From Paenibacillus plantarum (GTDB taxonomy: Bacteria > Bacillota > Bacilli > Paenibacillales > NBRC-103111): a DNA stretch of 64,000 nt. Position numbers and translations under genes: made by a program. A model generated the notes under the pieces. The model was not told where the DNA came from. It saw nothing but the letters and a program-made list of their open reading frames with translations, and ran no database searches. Positions 1-8,772 of the stretch are shown piece after piece (position 1 is the stretch's first letter; every line of letters starts with the position of its first letter). The stretch covers positions 1 through 64,000 of the forward strand of contig NZ_WHNY01000036.1 of the NCBI RefSeq assembly GCF_013141695.1, given 5' to 3'.

Positions 1-38
1 CCGAATTAAAACGAGGTTTACATGTAAAAAAGGAGCTG

Positions 39-265
39 TAGTCCGATTCTACCGAACTATTTCCGCTTATTTCTTGCCTGCGGAATGTTTGAGGCGATTT
101 AGTTGGGCTATTTCGGACTAATCACGATTTGCTGATGCGGACAGTGTAATTAGTTCGATAAACTCGGACTACTGGGAGCTGGGAGGGAGTGGGAGCTGTG
201 GCTGGACCGGGGCGGCGTCGGTATCGGGGAGTAATACGTGCCGAGTTAGTCGGTTTTTCCGACTA
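39..265. repeat. Four spaced hairpin-type repeats (TAGT...ACTA family)
   Basis: The first 350 bases hold no gene. Three 21-nt imperfect dyads lie at 39-59, 100-120 and 151-171. Each begins TAGT and ends ACTA, with a C/G-rich arm (such as CCGA or TCGG) on each side of five variable bases. A fourth, 19-nt copy (247-265) is a perfect dyad inside a longer stem at 243-269. Start-to-start spacings are 61, 51 and 96 nt. Bases 172-242 are G-rich, without recognisable signals. I do not recognise the family; the spacing resembles the repeats at 6991 and 31278. Confidence 0.6.
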
Positions 266-269
266 ACTC

Positions 270-301
270 TTTGCTGTCTGCCTACCGAAGAAGACAGCAA
301 A
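270..301. other. Inverted repeat next to the terminator
   Basis: A 10-bp perfect inverted repeat (TTTGCTGTCT with AGACAGCAAA) closes a 12-nt loop. It lies between the dyad at 243-269 and the terminator at 315-344, so three stem-loops follow each other here. Its A-rich and T-rich edges suggest a second terminator-like element, but the stem is AT-rich and the function is uncertain. Confidence 0.45.
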
Positions 302-314
302 AATCAACAACAAA

Positions 315-344
315 GAAGCTAAGCGCAACAATCCGCTTAGCTTC
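315..344 (-). terminator. Rho-independent terminator of the AraC-type gene
   Basis: Perfect 11-bp stem GAAGCTAAGCG / CGCTTAGCTTC with an 8-nt loop, just past the stop codon at 352. On the minus strand it is followed by a T-rich stretch, as in an intrinsic terminator. Confidence 0.85.
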
Positions 345-351
345 TCTATGA

Positions 352-2652
352 TCATTCCGTCGTAGACTGCCGATAAGAACTCGGCGAAACACCCAGCACT
401 CGCTTAAACGCTCTCCGGAAAGAATGCGAGCTGTTGTATCCGACACGGGCAGCAATTTCATCTACCGTGTACGTGTCTCCTTTTAACAAATTGGCCGCTT
501 GATCCATTCGTACCTGCTCCAAATGATCCGATAAATTCTTCCCCGTTACCTCTTTGAACAGATTCGAGATATATTTCTCGGGGCGCTCCACCTTTTCGGC
601 CACTCGGTATAAATTCAGATCAGGGTCACTGTACATCTCAGCGATATACTTCATCACTTGCTCCACGGTTTGATTGTGATGATCGTTCTTTTTATTCGCA
701 ATTACCCCGCATAAGCTTGCCATAATGTCAGTGATATCTTGCCGAATCGTTTCCATTTCGTCATTGGCCTGAATGTTAGCAACGCGATGTTTCACTGCCT
801 CGAAGATATCGGATTCCTGGAAGGTTTTCTGATAAAGCAATTTCAGGAAAGTCCCCTTCAGCTCCCCAACAAGCTGATGCTTCATTTCAAGTGATAGCTC
901 ACGATTTTCAATATTTTGCGCTACAATTGCGTCCAGAATCCTGCTCGCTTCTTCCAGATCCCCCGCTCTAATCGTACTGATCAAACGCAGTTCAATATCT
1001 AGCGGATAATAATAGGTGTCACTTTCCAATCTGGCATCAGAGAACCATGATACGCCTTTTCGATTCATGTGAAGGGCATACTCTAGCGCTTGAGTTGCTT
1101 GCTCATACGTATGCCGGACCTCCATCATCGTGCTAAAGGGATTGCCCAACGCTGCTATGATTGTAATTTTATATTCCATAAATAAAAACTCGGCAAGCTC
1201 ATTCAGAATTCGCTCAACCTCTTTATTCACTGTCGCCGTGTCTTCACCAGAAGCAATCCCTTCAAAAATGACCACAACCCGATCAGCACCCAAATCCGTC
1301 ATATGCACCAGCCACCCTAGATCGTGCAAGGTCTGCTTCATAATTAGTCGAGCCGCGCTTAACTCGTTCAGAATGTCGACACTGTCCATACCGGAGTACC
1401 CTTTAATTTGCAAAATACCTGTGTACCCCGTATCCGCTTGTAACCCTGTATTCGCCTGCTCAGCAGCTGCTGCAATCTCTTCCAGCGATCGGAATTCGCC
1501 AGCGATAAGCCTTTTCAAGAAAGCATCCCGGATTAGAGGGAGTTGTCGGTTCAATTCATTTTCGAGACGCTTATTATTAGAAATCATGTTCGAGATATTG
1601 CCCTGTAGAAAGTCATACTCGTTGCGTCCCACAGCGGCATCTTTGCCAAACTGCTCCTTCATCACATTCAGCAATCGGTGCAGTGGGGAACTATTACGGT
1701 AAGCTTGCCATAGTCCCACCAACAATCCCACCACAAGTGCTGCACTTGTCACGGACCAAGTAATATATTTGATTTTATTCGCATTTTCCATTAAAACATG
1801 TCTTGGGATTCCCGCTCTATATACCCATCCAGTAGTTTTGGATCGAATCGTAATGACCAGATCATCGTTATAGAACTGATTGGCTTTGGATTGATCAAAG
1901 CTAGTGTCTGAAGCTAATTTCGCCGCGTCCGATTCATTTATGCCAAGCAAGCTTATCGTATGCCCTTGAGCATCACTAATGTGAGACCACCCGCCGTATT
2001 GATCCTTAAGATCCGATAAGACGCTGGAGATAACTTTCTCATCAATGAGAACAACGACTGTGGCCCGTGCGGTACCACTAAAGCTGTCTAACGGGAGCGA
2101 CTGTATATACGTAATCACAGAGGATTCCGCACCATTCGTGATAAAGGGTTTCAGCGGTATGATTTCCCTATTGTGCGTCTGCTCTAATAACGTTCGTTTC
2201 CATTCATCTGCGGGTAGATCTTTATAGTGGAAGGACTGATAGTAACGTTCAGGCTGGAAATAGGATGAGGCCGGCGTTAAGAGCACATTGTAATTATTTA
2301 AATAGATATAAAATTGCTGCAGGAAATCATTCGTCTGGCTAAACGCTTTAATATCATTATTTACTTTCCAAATGCCATACAGATTGACCTTCTCATCCAT
2401 TCCCTTCTCATTCATAAGAACGCTCAGCTCTTGATTCAGAGCCAATTGCCTTGTGAAACCTTCGACCTCAGCCATCCTTCGCTCCAAAATATCTTGACTC
2501 TTTCGAAGCTGTGTCACGTTATTCTCAATAGATACGGATTGTGTTACCGCAATCGCCGTACGGTATGACATATATCCAGCAATGCTCGGAATAAACAAGA
2601 TTACGATATAGGAGATGAGAAATTTACGGAATATTCGTGAGAACTTCGGCAT
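352..2652 (-). CDS. AraC-family membrane-anchored sensor/regulator
   Basis: A 766-residue transcription regulator of the AraC class with a built-in extracellular sensor. The N-terminus has one membrane segment (about residues 12-30), then an extracellular region of about 260 residues resembling a Cache-type ligand domain, a second membrane segment (about 295-316), a cytoplasmic linker region, and a C-terminal two-helix-turn-helix AraC domain (about 680-762). The ATG at 2652 is chosen because GGGGGG lies about 9 nt upstream; a longer frame starting with TTG has no such site. A terminator separates it from the upstream GH95 gene, so it has its own promoter. By position it most likely controls the GH95 gene in response to an extracellular sugar. 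The ligand is unknown. Confidence 0.88.
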   Translation of the reverse strand: MPKFSRIFRKFLISYIVILFIPSIAGYMSYRTAIAVTQSVSIENNVTQLRKSQDILERRMAEVEGFTRQLALNQELSVLMNEKGMDEKVNLYGIWKVNNDIKAFSQTNDFLQQFYIYLNNYNVLLTPASSYFQPERYYQSFHYKDLPADEWKRTLLEQTHNREIIPLKPFITNGAESSVITYIQSLPLDSFSGTARATVVVLIDEKVISSVLSDLKDQYGGWSHISDAQGHTISLLGINESDAAKLASDTSFDQSKANQFYNDDLVITIRSKTTGWVYRAGIPRHVLMENANKIKYITWSVTSAALVVGLLVGLWQAYRNSSPLHRLLNVMKEQFGKDAAVGRNEYDFLQGNISNMISNNKRLENELNRQLPLIRDAFLKRLIAGEFRSLEEIAAAAEQANTGLQADTGYTGILQIKGYSGMDSVDILNELSAARLIMKQTLHDLGWLVHMTDLGADRVVVIFEGIASGEDTATVNKEVERILNELAEFLFMEYKITIIAALGNPFSTMMEVRHTYEQATQALEYALHMNRKGVSWFSDARLESDTYYYPLDIELRLISTIRAGDLEEASRILDAIVAQNIENRELSLEMKHQLVGELKGTFLKLLYQKTFQESDIFEAVKHRVANIQANDEMETIRQDITDIMASLCGVIANKKNDHHNQTVEQVMKYIAEMYSDPDLNLYRVAEKVERPEKYISNLFKEVTGKNLSDHLEQVRMDQAANLLKGDTYTVDEIAARVGYNSSHSFRRAFKRVLGVSPSSYRQSTTE

Positions 2653-2671
2653 GAACGCTATCCCCCCAATT

Positions 2672-2687
2672 ATGAAAGCGCTATCTA
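2672..2687 (-). promoter_or_regulatory. cre-like (CcpA) site upstream of the AraC-type gene
   Basis: ATGAAAGCGCTATCTA matches the cre consensus at 15 of 16 positions. It lies between the proposed -10 box and the start codon, where CcpA binding would block transcription. Assigned by sequence match only. Confidence 0.55.
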
Positions 2688-2698
2688 AATTAGTCTTT

Positions 2699-2704
2699 AT
2701 TATA
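2699..2704 (-). promoter_or_regulatory. -10 box of the AraC-type gene
   Basis: A perfect TATAAT on the minus strand, about 47 nt before the ATG at 2652. No convincing -35 box is seen 17 nt upstream (only a T-rich run), so the promoter is probably weak or activator-dependent. Confidence 0.5.
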
Positions 2705-2732
2705 CCATGTCTTTTTCTGAATAAAAAAAGGA

Positions 2733-2767
2733 AAGGCAACTACGCTTATTCCGACTGTAGCTGCCTT
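2733..2767 (-). terminator. Terminator of the GH95 gene
   Basis: An 11-bp stem (AAGGCAACTAC with GTAGCTGCCTT, one wobble pair) lies 14 nt past the GH95 stop. On the minus strand it is followed by a T-rich run of about 15 nt. Confidence 0.8.
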
Positions 2768-2781
2768 GGTCTACTTGGTAT

Positions 2782-5097
2782 TTAGATTTGTTTTATGTTC
2801 AAATTACCGTCGATGCCATACGTACAGTTGGGCTCCAGAACGAGCTCGATCTTGCGATCCTGATAACGAAGGAACAATCGGCCTGCTGACAGTGCCCTTA
2901 CGGTCGCCTCGACCAACTGTCCGTCCGACCAAGTTACATCTACTTCTGCGTTCCCTTTTGCTCGTAAACCCGTGACCTTACCTGAGCGCCATTTGGCTGG
3001 AAGGGCTGGTAGCAGGTGAATGCTGCCTGCATGACTTTGCAACAACATTTCAGCAATAGCCGCTGTACCGCCGAAATTACCGTCTATCACAAATATATTC
3101 GTTTCAGCTCCAGCGATCCCTGCCTTGGAGTAAGTTAATAAATTGTCAAAACACAACTGACCGATTAAATGCATGAGATGCTTGTAGGCATTCTCTCCAT
3201 CATGCAATCTGGCGAAATTCGCTGCAAACAAGGCTAACGTAAACTCAACATCCTCTAACATTTCACGATTCATACGATTGACCAAAGTTACCTCTGCCGC
3301 CGTGCTGAGCTCAGGTGTACCTTCAGGCGTTATCTGATTACCGGGGTATAAACTGAATAGATGGGCAAAGTGGCGATGGTCAGGCTGTGCCTCTTCATAA
3401 TCCTCTAGCCACTCCTGTATTTGTCCTCTTTGTCCAATGAACAGCGGCGGAAGAATAGTAATGGCGTTCTTCAACTTCTGTTGAAGCTCTACATCCACTT
3501 GCAGCAATTCCGATGCTTCTAGGCAAAATACGAACAAATCGCGAACCAGCACCTGGTCCAGCGTGGAGCCCATGGATAATTGATATTCACTTCTCATCGG
3601 ATCATTCATATAGAAGCTGTTTTCAGGCGAGTTCGACGGGCCGGTCACCAGCCAGCCATACTTCGGGTGAACCGTCATATAGTCGAGGAAAAATAAGGCT
3701 GCTTCCTTCAACACAGGATAAGCTGTCTCTGCCAAAAACGATGGATCGAGTCCGAACTCGTAGTGTTCTCGAAGATGTGTGGCAATCCACAAGCCACCCG
3801 TGACGTTCAGCCCCCACGATGTTTCCCATCCTGGTGACGTGAATCCCCAAGCGTTGGAAAATACGTGCGCAACCCATCCCTCACAGCCATAGAAATGCTT
3901 CGCTGCCGCTCTTCCACTCCCCGCTAATTGCTCAATGAATCGCATTAAGGGAAGATGGCATTCCGCCAAATTGCTGACTTCGGTCGGGAAATAATTCATT
4001 TGGGTGTTGATATCCAGATGATAATCGCAGCTCCATTGCATACGATTGGCTTCGCCGTCATTCCAAATTCCTTGCAGATTGAGCGGCAGCGGCGAATCCG
4101 CCCTCGACCCAGCAATCGTTAGATAGCGGCCGTATTGATAAAATAGGGCAAATAAGTGCGGATCATCATCCTGCCCCTTCAGAAAAAGCTGTATTCTCTC
4201 GTCTGTTGGTAGATGCGCTTGATCCGTTACACCTAGATCGATGTGGACTCTGTCGTACAAACTCTGATAATCCGCCACGTGATCTTCTCTCAGTCGCTCA
4301 TAGCCTTTGGCCATCGCATCATCAACTTGGCGTGCCGACTTTGACATCCACTCATCATCGCTACTGCCGTAATCGGTATTCGCTGCCAAATAGATCACCA
4401 CATCGTCTGCGTTGACTATCCGAATTTGGTCACCGTCTGCGGACACACTACCGCCGTTGGCAATGACTTTCAGTACGCCTTGGCAGCGTACACCGCACTC
4501 CCCGTTGCTATGCATGCTTTCTATGGCTTGCCCTTCAAAAACTAACGTATCCTGACCGATTAATGTTGCAGTAAACCGATCGGTTCGCCCAAGGATACCA
4601 ATCGTTAGAGATACACCGCCAGGCTGTTTGCTGGATAGTCGGGAACCCACAATGCCATCCGCATGAGAAGCCCATACTTCTCTTGTCCGTGTATGTCCAT
4701 TCGATTGATAGGAAGTCCATGTACATGCTTGATCAAGTCTAAGCTCTCGAACCAATTGATCACCATGATCGTCAAACGCTAGTTGAACATCACACATCGA
4801 TAAGTTCGTACCGAAATTCCCTTTTTCAGGTTGCAGTGACTGCTTCGCCAGCTCGTCTCCCCGCCTATAATCGCCGGCAAACAAATGCTCTCTCATTTGA
4901 TCCAGATCCGCTCTGATGTTGGAATGACCAAGAATTGGTTCTGCTTTCCCCGACCAATACGTCACTTCAGTTAGGCTCCATGTTTCATGCTTCACACCGC
5001 CGTAGATCATTGCCCCCAACCGTCCATTTCCGATTGGCAATCCCTCTGACCAGTTCGATGCAGGACGCGTATACCATAGCTTCGTTTCATTCATCAT
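2782..5097 (-). CDS. Glycoside hydrolase family 95 (alpha-L-fucosidase / alpha-L-galactosidase type)
   Basis: A 771-residue enzyme of family GH95, which removes terminal alpha-L-fucose or alpha-L-galactose with inversion. Family landmarks are the N-terminal start LPIGNGRLGAMIYGG, the SPEN motif carrying the proposed acid Glu492, and the IDGNFGG motif carrying the proposed base Asp672. The first of the two asparagines that normally assist the base (N-x-N) reads Asp362-Ile-Asn364 here, which may alter mechanism or specificity. There is no signal peptide, so it acts on imported oligosaccharides in the cytoplasm. The ATG at 5097 follows GGGGGAA. A cre-like site and an AraC-type direct repeat lie upstream; the neighbouring AraC-type sensor is the likely activator. 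Exact substrate unknown. Confidence 0.9.
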   Translation of the reverse strand: MMNETKLWYTRPASNWSEGLPIGNGRLGAMIYGGVKHETWSLTEVTYWSGKAEPILGHSNIRADLDQMREHLFAGDYRRGDELAKQSLQPEKGNFGTNLSMCDVQLAFDDHGDQLVRELRLDQACTWTSYQSNGHTRTREVWASHADGIVGSRLSSKQPGGVSLTIGILGRTDRFTATLIGQDTLVFEGQAIESMHSNGECGVRCQGVLKVIANGGSVSADGDQIRIVNADDVVIYLAANTDYGSSDDEWMSKSARQVDDAMAKGYERLREDHVADYQSLYDRVHIDLGVTDQAHLPTDERIQLFLKGQDDDPHLFALFYQYGRYLTIAGSRADSPLPLNLQGIWNDGEANRMQWSCDYHLDINTQMNYFPTEVSNLAECHLPLMRFIEQLAGSGRAAAKHFYGCEGWVAHVFSNAWGFTSPGWETSWGLNVTGGLWIATHLREHYEFGLDPSFLAETAYPVLKEAALFFLDYMTVHPKYGWLVTGPSNSPENSFYMNDPMRSEYQLSMGSTLDQVLVRDLFVFCLEASELLQVDVELQQKLKNAITILPPLFIGQRGQIQEWLEDYEEAQPDHRHFAHLFSLYPGNQITPEGTPELSTAAEVTLVNRMNREMLEDVEFTLALFAANFARLHDGENAYKHLMHLIGQLCFDNLLTYSKAGIAGAETNIFVIDGNFGGTAAIAEMLLQSHAGSIHLLPALPAKWRSGKVTGLRAKGNAEVDVTWSDGQLVEATVRALSAGRLFLRYQDRKIELVLEPNCTYGIDGNLNIKQI

Positions 5098-5112
5098 TGC
5101 AATTCCCCCATT

Positions 5113-5128
5113 ATGATTACGCTTTCTT
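5113..5128 (-). promoter_or_regulatory. cre-like (CcpA) site before the GH95 gene
   Basis: AAGAAAGCGTAATCAT on the minus strand matches the cre consensus at 15 of 16 positions. It lies 15 nt upstream of the ATG and just downstream of a likely -10 box (TACAAT, 5136-5141). Carbon catabolite repression of the glycosidase is inferred. Confidence 0.55.
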
Positions 5129-5166
5129 TATGCTCATTGTAGGGGAGCTTTCTCTGACATAGCTAG

Positions 5167-5198
5167 GTACAATTGCGGTATCCCACGTACAATTACCG
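5167..5198 (-). promoter_or_regulatory. Direct-repeat activator site upstream of the GH95 gene
   Basis: Two 12-nt direct repeats (GTACAATTGCGG at 5167, GTACAATTACCG at 5187) are 20 nt apart, two helical turns. That is the usual layout of AraC-family binding sites. They end 25 nt upstream of the likely -10 box TACAAT (5136-5141), where the -35 box is poor, as at activator-dependent promoters. The rest of the gap up to about 5412 shows nothing else I can identify. Confidence 0.5.
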
Positions 5199-5425
5199 CT
5201 GCAGGCAGGGTACATCTCTCATTCCAGCATCCAATATCCCCTTCATGAATGGTGTGGTTCTCGCTGCTAGTTCCGTGAAAGGATAAGCTGCGTTCACATT
5301 CGCTAAAAATAGTGGTTTTCGCATGCAATGCTATGGAAAATTAGCCCATATCACTCATGACAGCGAACAAGTTCACTGGTATGCTAGCCTCAAAATACGG
5401 ATTTACGGTATGAAGGAGGCTAGGC

Positions 5426-6868
5426 ATGTATCCATTGTTGAAAAAAACTTCGCTGCTCTTGACTGCTAGTGCACTGTTATTGACAGGTGTCACCGTTGGG
5501 GGAGCTAGGGCTGACGCAGAGGCAGATATTAGAAGCATGAGCCTGCGTCCAATAGGGGGTGACTATCAACATAGGCTTCAATACGTAACCGCAGAGGTTC
5601 CCTTCGTCATTATGTACGATACAACCAAGGTTGTGTCTACAACTTCAACCGATACCTTGTTCTATTCGCGAGATAATGGGGTAAGCTGGATTCCACTCAC
5701 GCGCGGGGAAGGCGGTGCGCTAACGCTCCCGATCGATGCCAGCCTCACCTCTGTTCGGTTTCGCATACACGCTTGGTTCGATCCCCTCGTGGGCAGCAAT
5801 AGTGAGGATGATTATGAGTCCGCACCATACTCCGTGAAGCAGCCTGGCGCTCCGACCGATGTGAAAGCCACAGCCAATTCCAACGGATCCGTGACACTAA
5901 CTTGGCTGGACAATTCGAATATGGAATCCCGCTACGACATTACGCGATCAGGACCTGATGGCAAGAAGACGTTCACCCTTTCAGGTAAAACCGATTCGAT
6001 CGGCCAAGTCTCCTATGTAGATACGCAAACAAGTAAAACCAATAATACTTGGTACGTGTACCAAATTAAGCCCATCATTGACCAATATGCCATTCCCGAG
6101 TATTTGGTCCCCGGAGAGGCCGTCACGATTGTGGAATCTACACCTCCACTCGCCGGAATAAATGACATCCAAACCACTGCGCCTCTATTGAAAGGCTCTG
6201 GCATAAAACCCATTCTGAAACCAGGTAAAACCAAATTAAACGTCCTCGATGATATTGCGAAGATCACGGTCTCATCTGATCTTATTGCGAAAGTGGACGG
6301 CGTTATTACGAATGTGCCGGACATCTTTGCTGGTGCCAGTTCATGGGCATTGCCCGAGTTGAAGCAAGCGTTCGGGCTCGGATTGACGACCAGTGAAACC
6401 ATGAGCAAGTATACAGAGGCGATCACGAGAGAGGATTTTGCCGGGCTCGCCGTTCGGCTCTATGAGAAGCTAACGGGGAAAACCGTAGCACCGGACTACA
6501 ATCCCGTGTTCAAGGATACGAATAATGTGCAAGTGAACCAGGCGTATCGGTTAGGGATCGTGAACGGCTTGACGAACGATACGTTTGGTCCTAAGAACCC
6601 CATCACCCGCCAGGAGATGAGCGTTATGCTGCTGCGAACGGTAAGACTCGCCAAGTCAGGCGTAGCACTGGATACAACGACGAAAACAACGTTCACCGAC
6701 TCCAGCTCCATCTCGAGCTGGGCGCAGGATGCCATGAACTTCGTTGTGAACTATGGCATCATGAATGGCGCTGCTGGCAACAAGCTCGATCCGCACGGTG
6801 ATACCACGCGGGAGCAGGCGATTCTTCTCTCGCTGCGCACGTATTTGGCAACAGCGGTGCTGCAGTAA
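5426..6868 (+). CDS. S-layer-anchored secreted protein with FN3 and three SLH domains
   Basis: A 480-residue exported cell-surface protein. A signal peptide (about residues 1-30, hydrophobic core LLTASALLLTG) is followed by a beta-rich region of about 110 residues, one fibronectin type III domain (about 140-240), a linker, and three C-terminal SLH repeats (about 303-350, 357-410, 423-478). SLH domains bind pyruvylated secondary cell-wall polymer, so the protein is expected on the wall. There is no catalytic domain; it may be a binding or structural protein. The ATG has a strong AAGGAGG 6 nt upstream. It is the only plus-strand gene in the first 23 kb, and a clear terminator follows. Its partner is unknown. 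Confidence 0.85.
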   Translation: MYPLLKKTSLLLTASALLLTGVTVGGARADAEADIRSMSLRPIGGDYQHRLQYVTAEVPFVIMYDTTKVVSTTSTDTLFYSRDNGVSWIPLTRGEGGALTLPIDASLTSVRFRIHAWFDPLVGSNSEDDYESAPYSVKQPGAPTDVKATANSNGSVTLTWLDNSNMESRYDITRSGPDGKKTFTLSGKTDSIGQVSYVDTQTSKTNNTWYVYQIKPIIDQYAIPEYLVPGEAVTIVESTPPLAGINDIQTTAPLLKGSGIKPILKPGKTKLNVLDDIAKITVSSDLIAKVDGVITNVPDIFAGASSWALPELKQAFGLGLTTSETMSKYTEAITREDFAGLAVRLYEKLTGKTVAPDYNPVFKDTNNVQVNQAYRLGIVNGLTNDTFGPKNPITRQEMSVMLLRTVRLAKSGVALDTTTKTTFTDSSSISSWAQDAMNFVVNYGIMNGAAGNKLDPHGDTTREQAILLSLRTYLATAVLQ

Positions 6869-6903
6869 AGGTAGGCAGCATGCTCAGCCTCACGAGTTTT
6901 AAA

Positions 6904-6945
6904 GAGGCTGTCTCTAAAGTCACTTAGACTTTTAGAAACAGCCTC
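6904..6945 (+). terminator. Terminator of the SLH protein gene
   Basis: A long near-perfect stem (GAGGCTGT... with ...ACAGCCTC, arms of about 18 nt), 35 nt past the stop codon and followed by GGTTTTCG on the plus strand. Confidence 0.8.
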
Positions 6946-6990
6946 GGTTTTCGTTAATGACCGATGAGTAAGGAACCTGCTTCCCGCAAA

Positions 6991-7179
6991 TTAACTGGAT
7001 TTTCTCCATCTATTTGAAGCAGATTTCTCGAGTTCGAAAGATTAACTGTATTTCCTGTAGTTAAATTCCTTCGATTTGTTCATTCCTTCAAATTTCATAC
7101 AAATTACATGTATCTTTTCCATCTATTCACGAAAATACGTCAGATTCGAGCAAATTAGCTGTAGTTTATGCATCTAAAG
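6991..7179. repeat. Spaced degenerate 25-nt repeat cluster (four copies)
   Basis: Four related 25-nt elements start at 6991, 7042, 7104 and 7155, giving spacings of 51, 62 and 51 nt. The shared pattern is TTA-R-CTGKA, five variable bases, then TSCATCTA. Copies 1 and 3 are the best conserved (both end TCCATCTATT); copy 2 is the most degenerate. The intervening segments partly agree (for example, they end near ATTCGAG or AGTTCGAAA). The cluster fills the gap between two convergent genes and contains no ORF. A second cluster lies at 31278-31464. Confidence 0.65.
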
Positions 7180-7199
7180 ATGAATCGGCAGTCTTCTAT

Positions 7200-8645
7200 T
7201 TAATTCGTTGCAGGATTACCATGAATGGATCCATGTCGACCATTGCCTGAAGCATCTTGAGCACCATCTCTAAATGTCCAATATCCTGCAAGATCTTCAT
7301 GGTTTTGGGTTGCAGCATGGTTGTTCATATCTGTTTGGATTTGAGTTTCTGATCTGGCCACTGTCCAGAATCTAACTTCTCCAATCTGTCCTTTGAAGTA
7401 ACGTGCAGCATGATTTGAATTAGCGGTATCTAAGAAATCTACACCGATAGTCATTGAGGAGGAGTTCGTACTGTAACCAACATTCCCTATCTGGGAATCC
7501 AGTACGCCATTTATATACAACTTCATGGTGTGAGAAGTTCCATCGTATAAAGCTGCCAAATGGTACCATCTATTCAATTCAAAGTTGATTACTGAATCAA
7601 GATCCCCTCCATCGCTGAAGTTGATTTTATTATAATCATTATAAATAGGTGGACCATCGCTTAATCGAAGCGTAAAGGAAGCCTGATTGTGTTCTTGATA
7701 CTTAGACACAATTCCTGTCTTCCATTTAAAAGCCTCCGGTTTCACCCAAGCTTCCATCGTAAACGACGAAGAATTATAAATTTCGTCATGCGTGATTTGC
7801 ACATAATCATCGACACCATCAAAATCTAAAGCCTGATAAGGCCCAGCCTCTGGTTGAACAGGTGGAATCTCTGTAGCTGTCACAACAGACACAACATTCG
7901 ACTCTCCCGCATGTATGCCACCTATTACATCCAATTTAAATTGATAAGTCGTGTCCGGCATAAGCCCGTTTACGATATACGTCCCTTCGTTAATGCTTAG
8001 CGACGATACTGTACTAAAATCATCGTCACTTACTTTCTTCTTAAGCAAACTTACACTTGTCGCCCCAACTGGCTTGCTATACGTAAAGGTCGCATATGTG
8101 GCTGTTGTAGCTGATTGGACAACACTCAGATCATCAATAGGATTTACAGCTGCGATGGGGTCAATCCTAGAAAGTAAATAGGCAATCTCATCTTGGGGAA
8201 CAAACTCATTATCGCCATTCATATCCCATTCTTGATGATCAGGTAACTCTAAAGCAATCGTTGAGATATCTTCGATCGTGAACGCTTCGCTTTGATGAAC
8301 AACGAAAGGAGGCAATGTGAAATAATGCCAGTCCATACCTACTAGCACTTCTGCCGTAAGCATATGTACGCCATTGCTAAGTTCTGGCAAGGCCATCTTT
8401 ACAACCGAATATCCCTCAACGTCTTTCGCAATAAGCATCACTTCGCCCTCAAAAATCTCAATCTTGGCGCCTATCGGGGCTTGCATGACGACTTCCGTTG
8501 TCGTGTTCGTTATGACTGTTTGCTGAGGTGAGATTACATAAACAGGTGTAGAAGCTGTAACCTGATCTTCATACCCCAACAAAGCGTAGCCGCTGGAAAC
8601 TAGCAAAACTGTCCCCAGAATTAATCTAGCAAATTTTGTTTTCAT
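7200..8645 (-). CDS. Secreted LamG/FN3 protein with a dockerin-like calcium loop
   Basis: A 481-residue exported protein. It has a signal peptide (about 1-32), a beta-rich N-terminal region, a short acidic segment DMNGDNEFVPQDE (about 142-154) resembling one calcium-binding dockerin/EF loop, a fibronectin type III domain (about 170-260), and a C-terminal LamG/concanavalin-type jelly-roll (about 268-450). That jelly-roll is likely to bind carbohydrate or protein. No catalytic residues are recognised. It lies after the GH38-like gene but is separated from it by a strong terminator, so it is probably its own transcription unit. GGGAGG lies about 12 nt before the ATG, slightly far. A role in glycan binding at the cell surface is an inference. 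Confidence 0.78.
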   Translation of the reverse strand: MKTKFARLILGTVLLVSSGYALLGYEDQVTASTPVYVISPQQTVITNTTTEVVMQAPIGAKIEIFEGEVMLIAKDVEGYSVVKMALPELSNGVHMLTAEVLVGMDWHYFTLPPFVVHQSEAFTIEDISTIALELPDHQEWDMNGDNEFVPQDEIAYLLSRIDPIAAVNPIDDLSVVQSATTATYATFTYSKPVGATSVSLLKKKVSDDDFSTVSSLSINEGTYIVNGLMPDTTYQFKLDVIGGIHAGESNVVSVVTATEIPPVQPEAGPYQALDFDGVDDYVQITHDEIYNSSSFTMEAWVKPEAFKWKTGIVSKYQEHNQASFTLRLSDGPPIYNDYNKINFSDGGDLDSVINFELNRWYHLAALYDGTSHTMKLYINGVLDSQIGNVGYSTNSSSMTIGVDFLDTANSNHAARYFKGQIGEVRFWTVARSETQIQTDMNNHAATQNHEDLAGYWTFRDGAQDASGNGRHGSIHGNPATN

Positions 8646-8772
8646 TGTGAGCCATTTCCTCCCGGTCGGATAGAATGCTCTGATTTATAACAAGAATTGT
8701 GTTTACTTTAATATTGACACTGCCATTTTACCAAACGAAGTAGGATACGAATAGCGTTTTTTAAAAAAAGAA

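Noticed and set aside
1130..1702. 190-codon open frame on the plus strand
   Set aside because: Lies entirely antisense within the AraC-type gene and reads as low-complexity Ser/Cys-rich text; no ribosome site.
2653..2739. TTG-initiated extension of the AraC-type regulator
   Set aside because: It would run through the -10 box, cre-like site and the T-run of the GH95 terminator; the ATG at 2652 has a good ribosome site.
6991..7179. Regular repeats taken as a CRISPR array
   Set aside because: Copies are too degenerate, spacing alternates between 51 and 62 nt, spacers are partly alike, and no cas genes are present.
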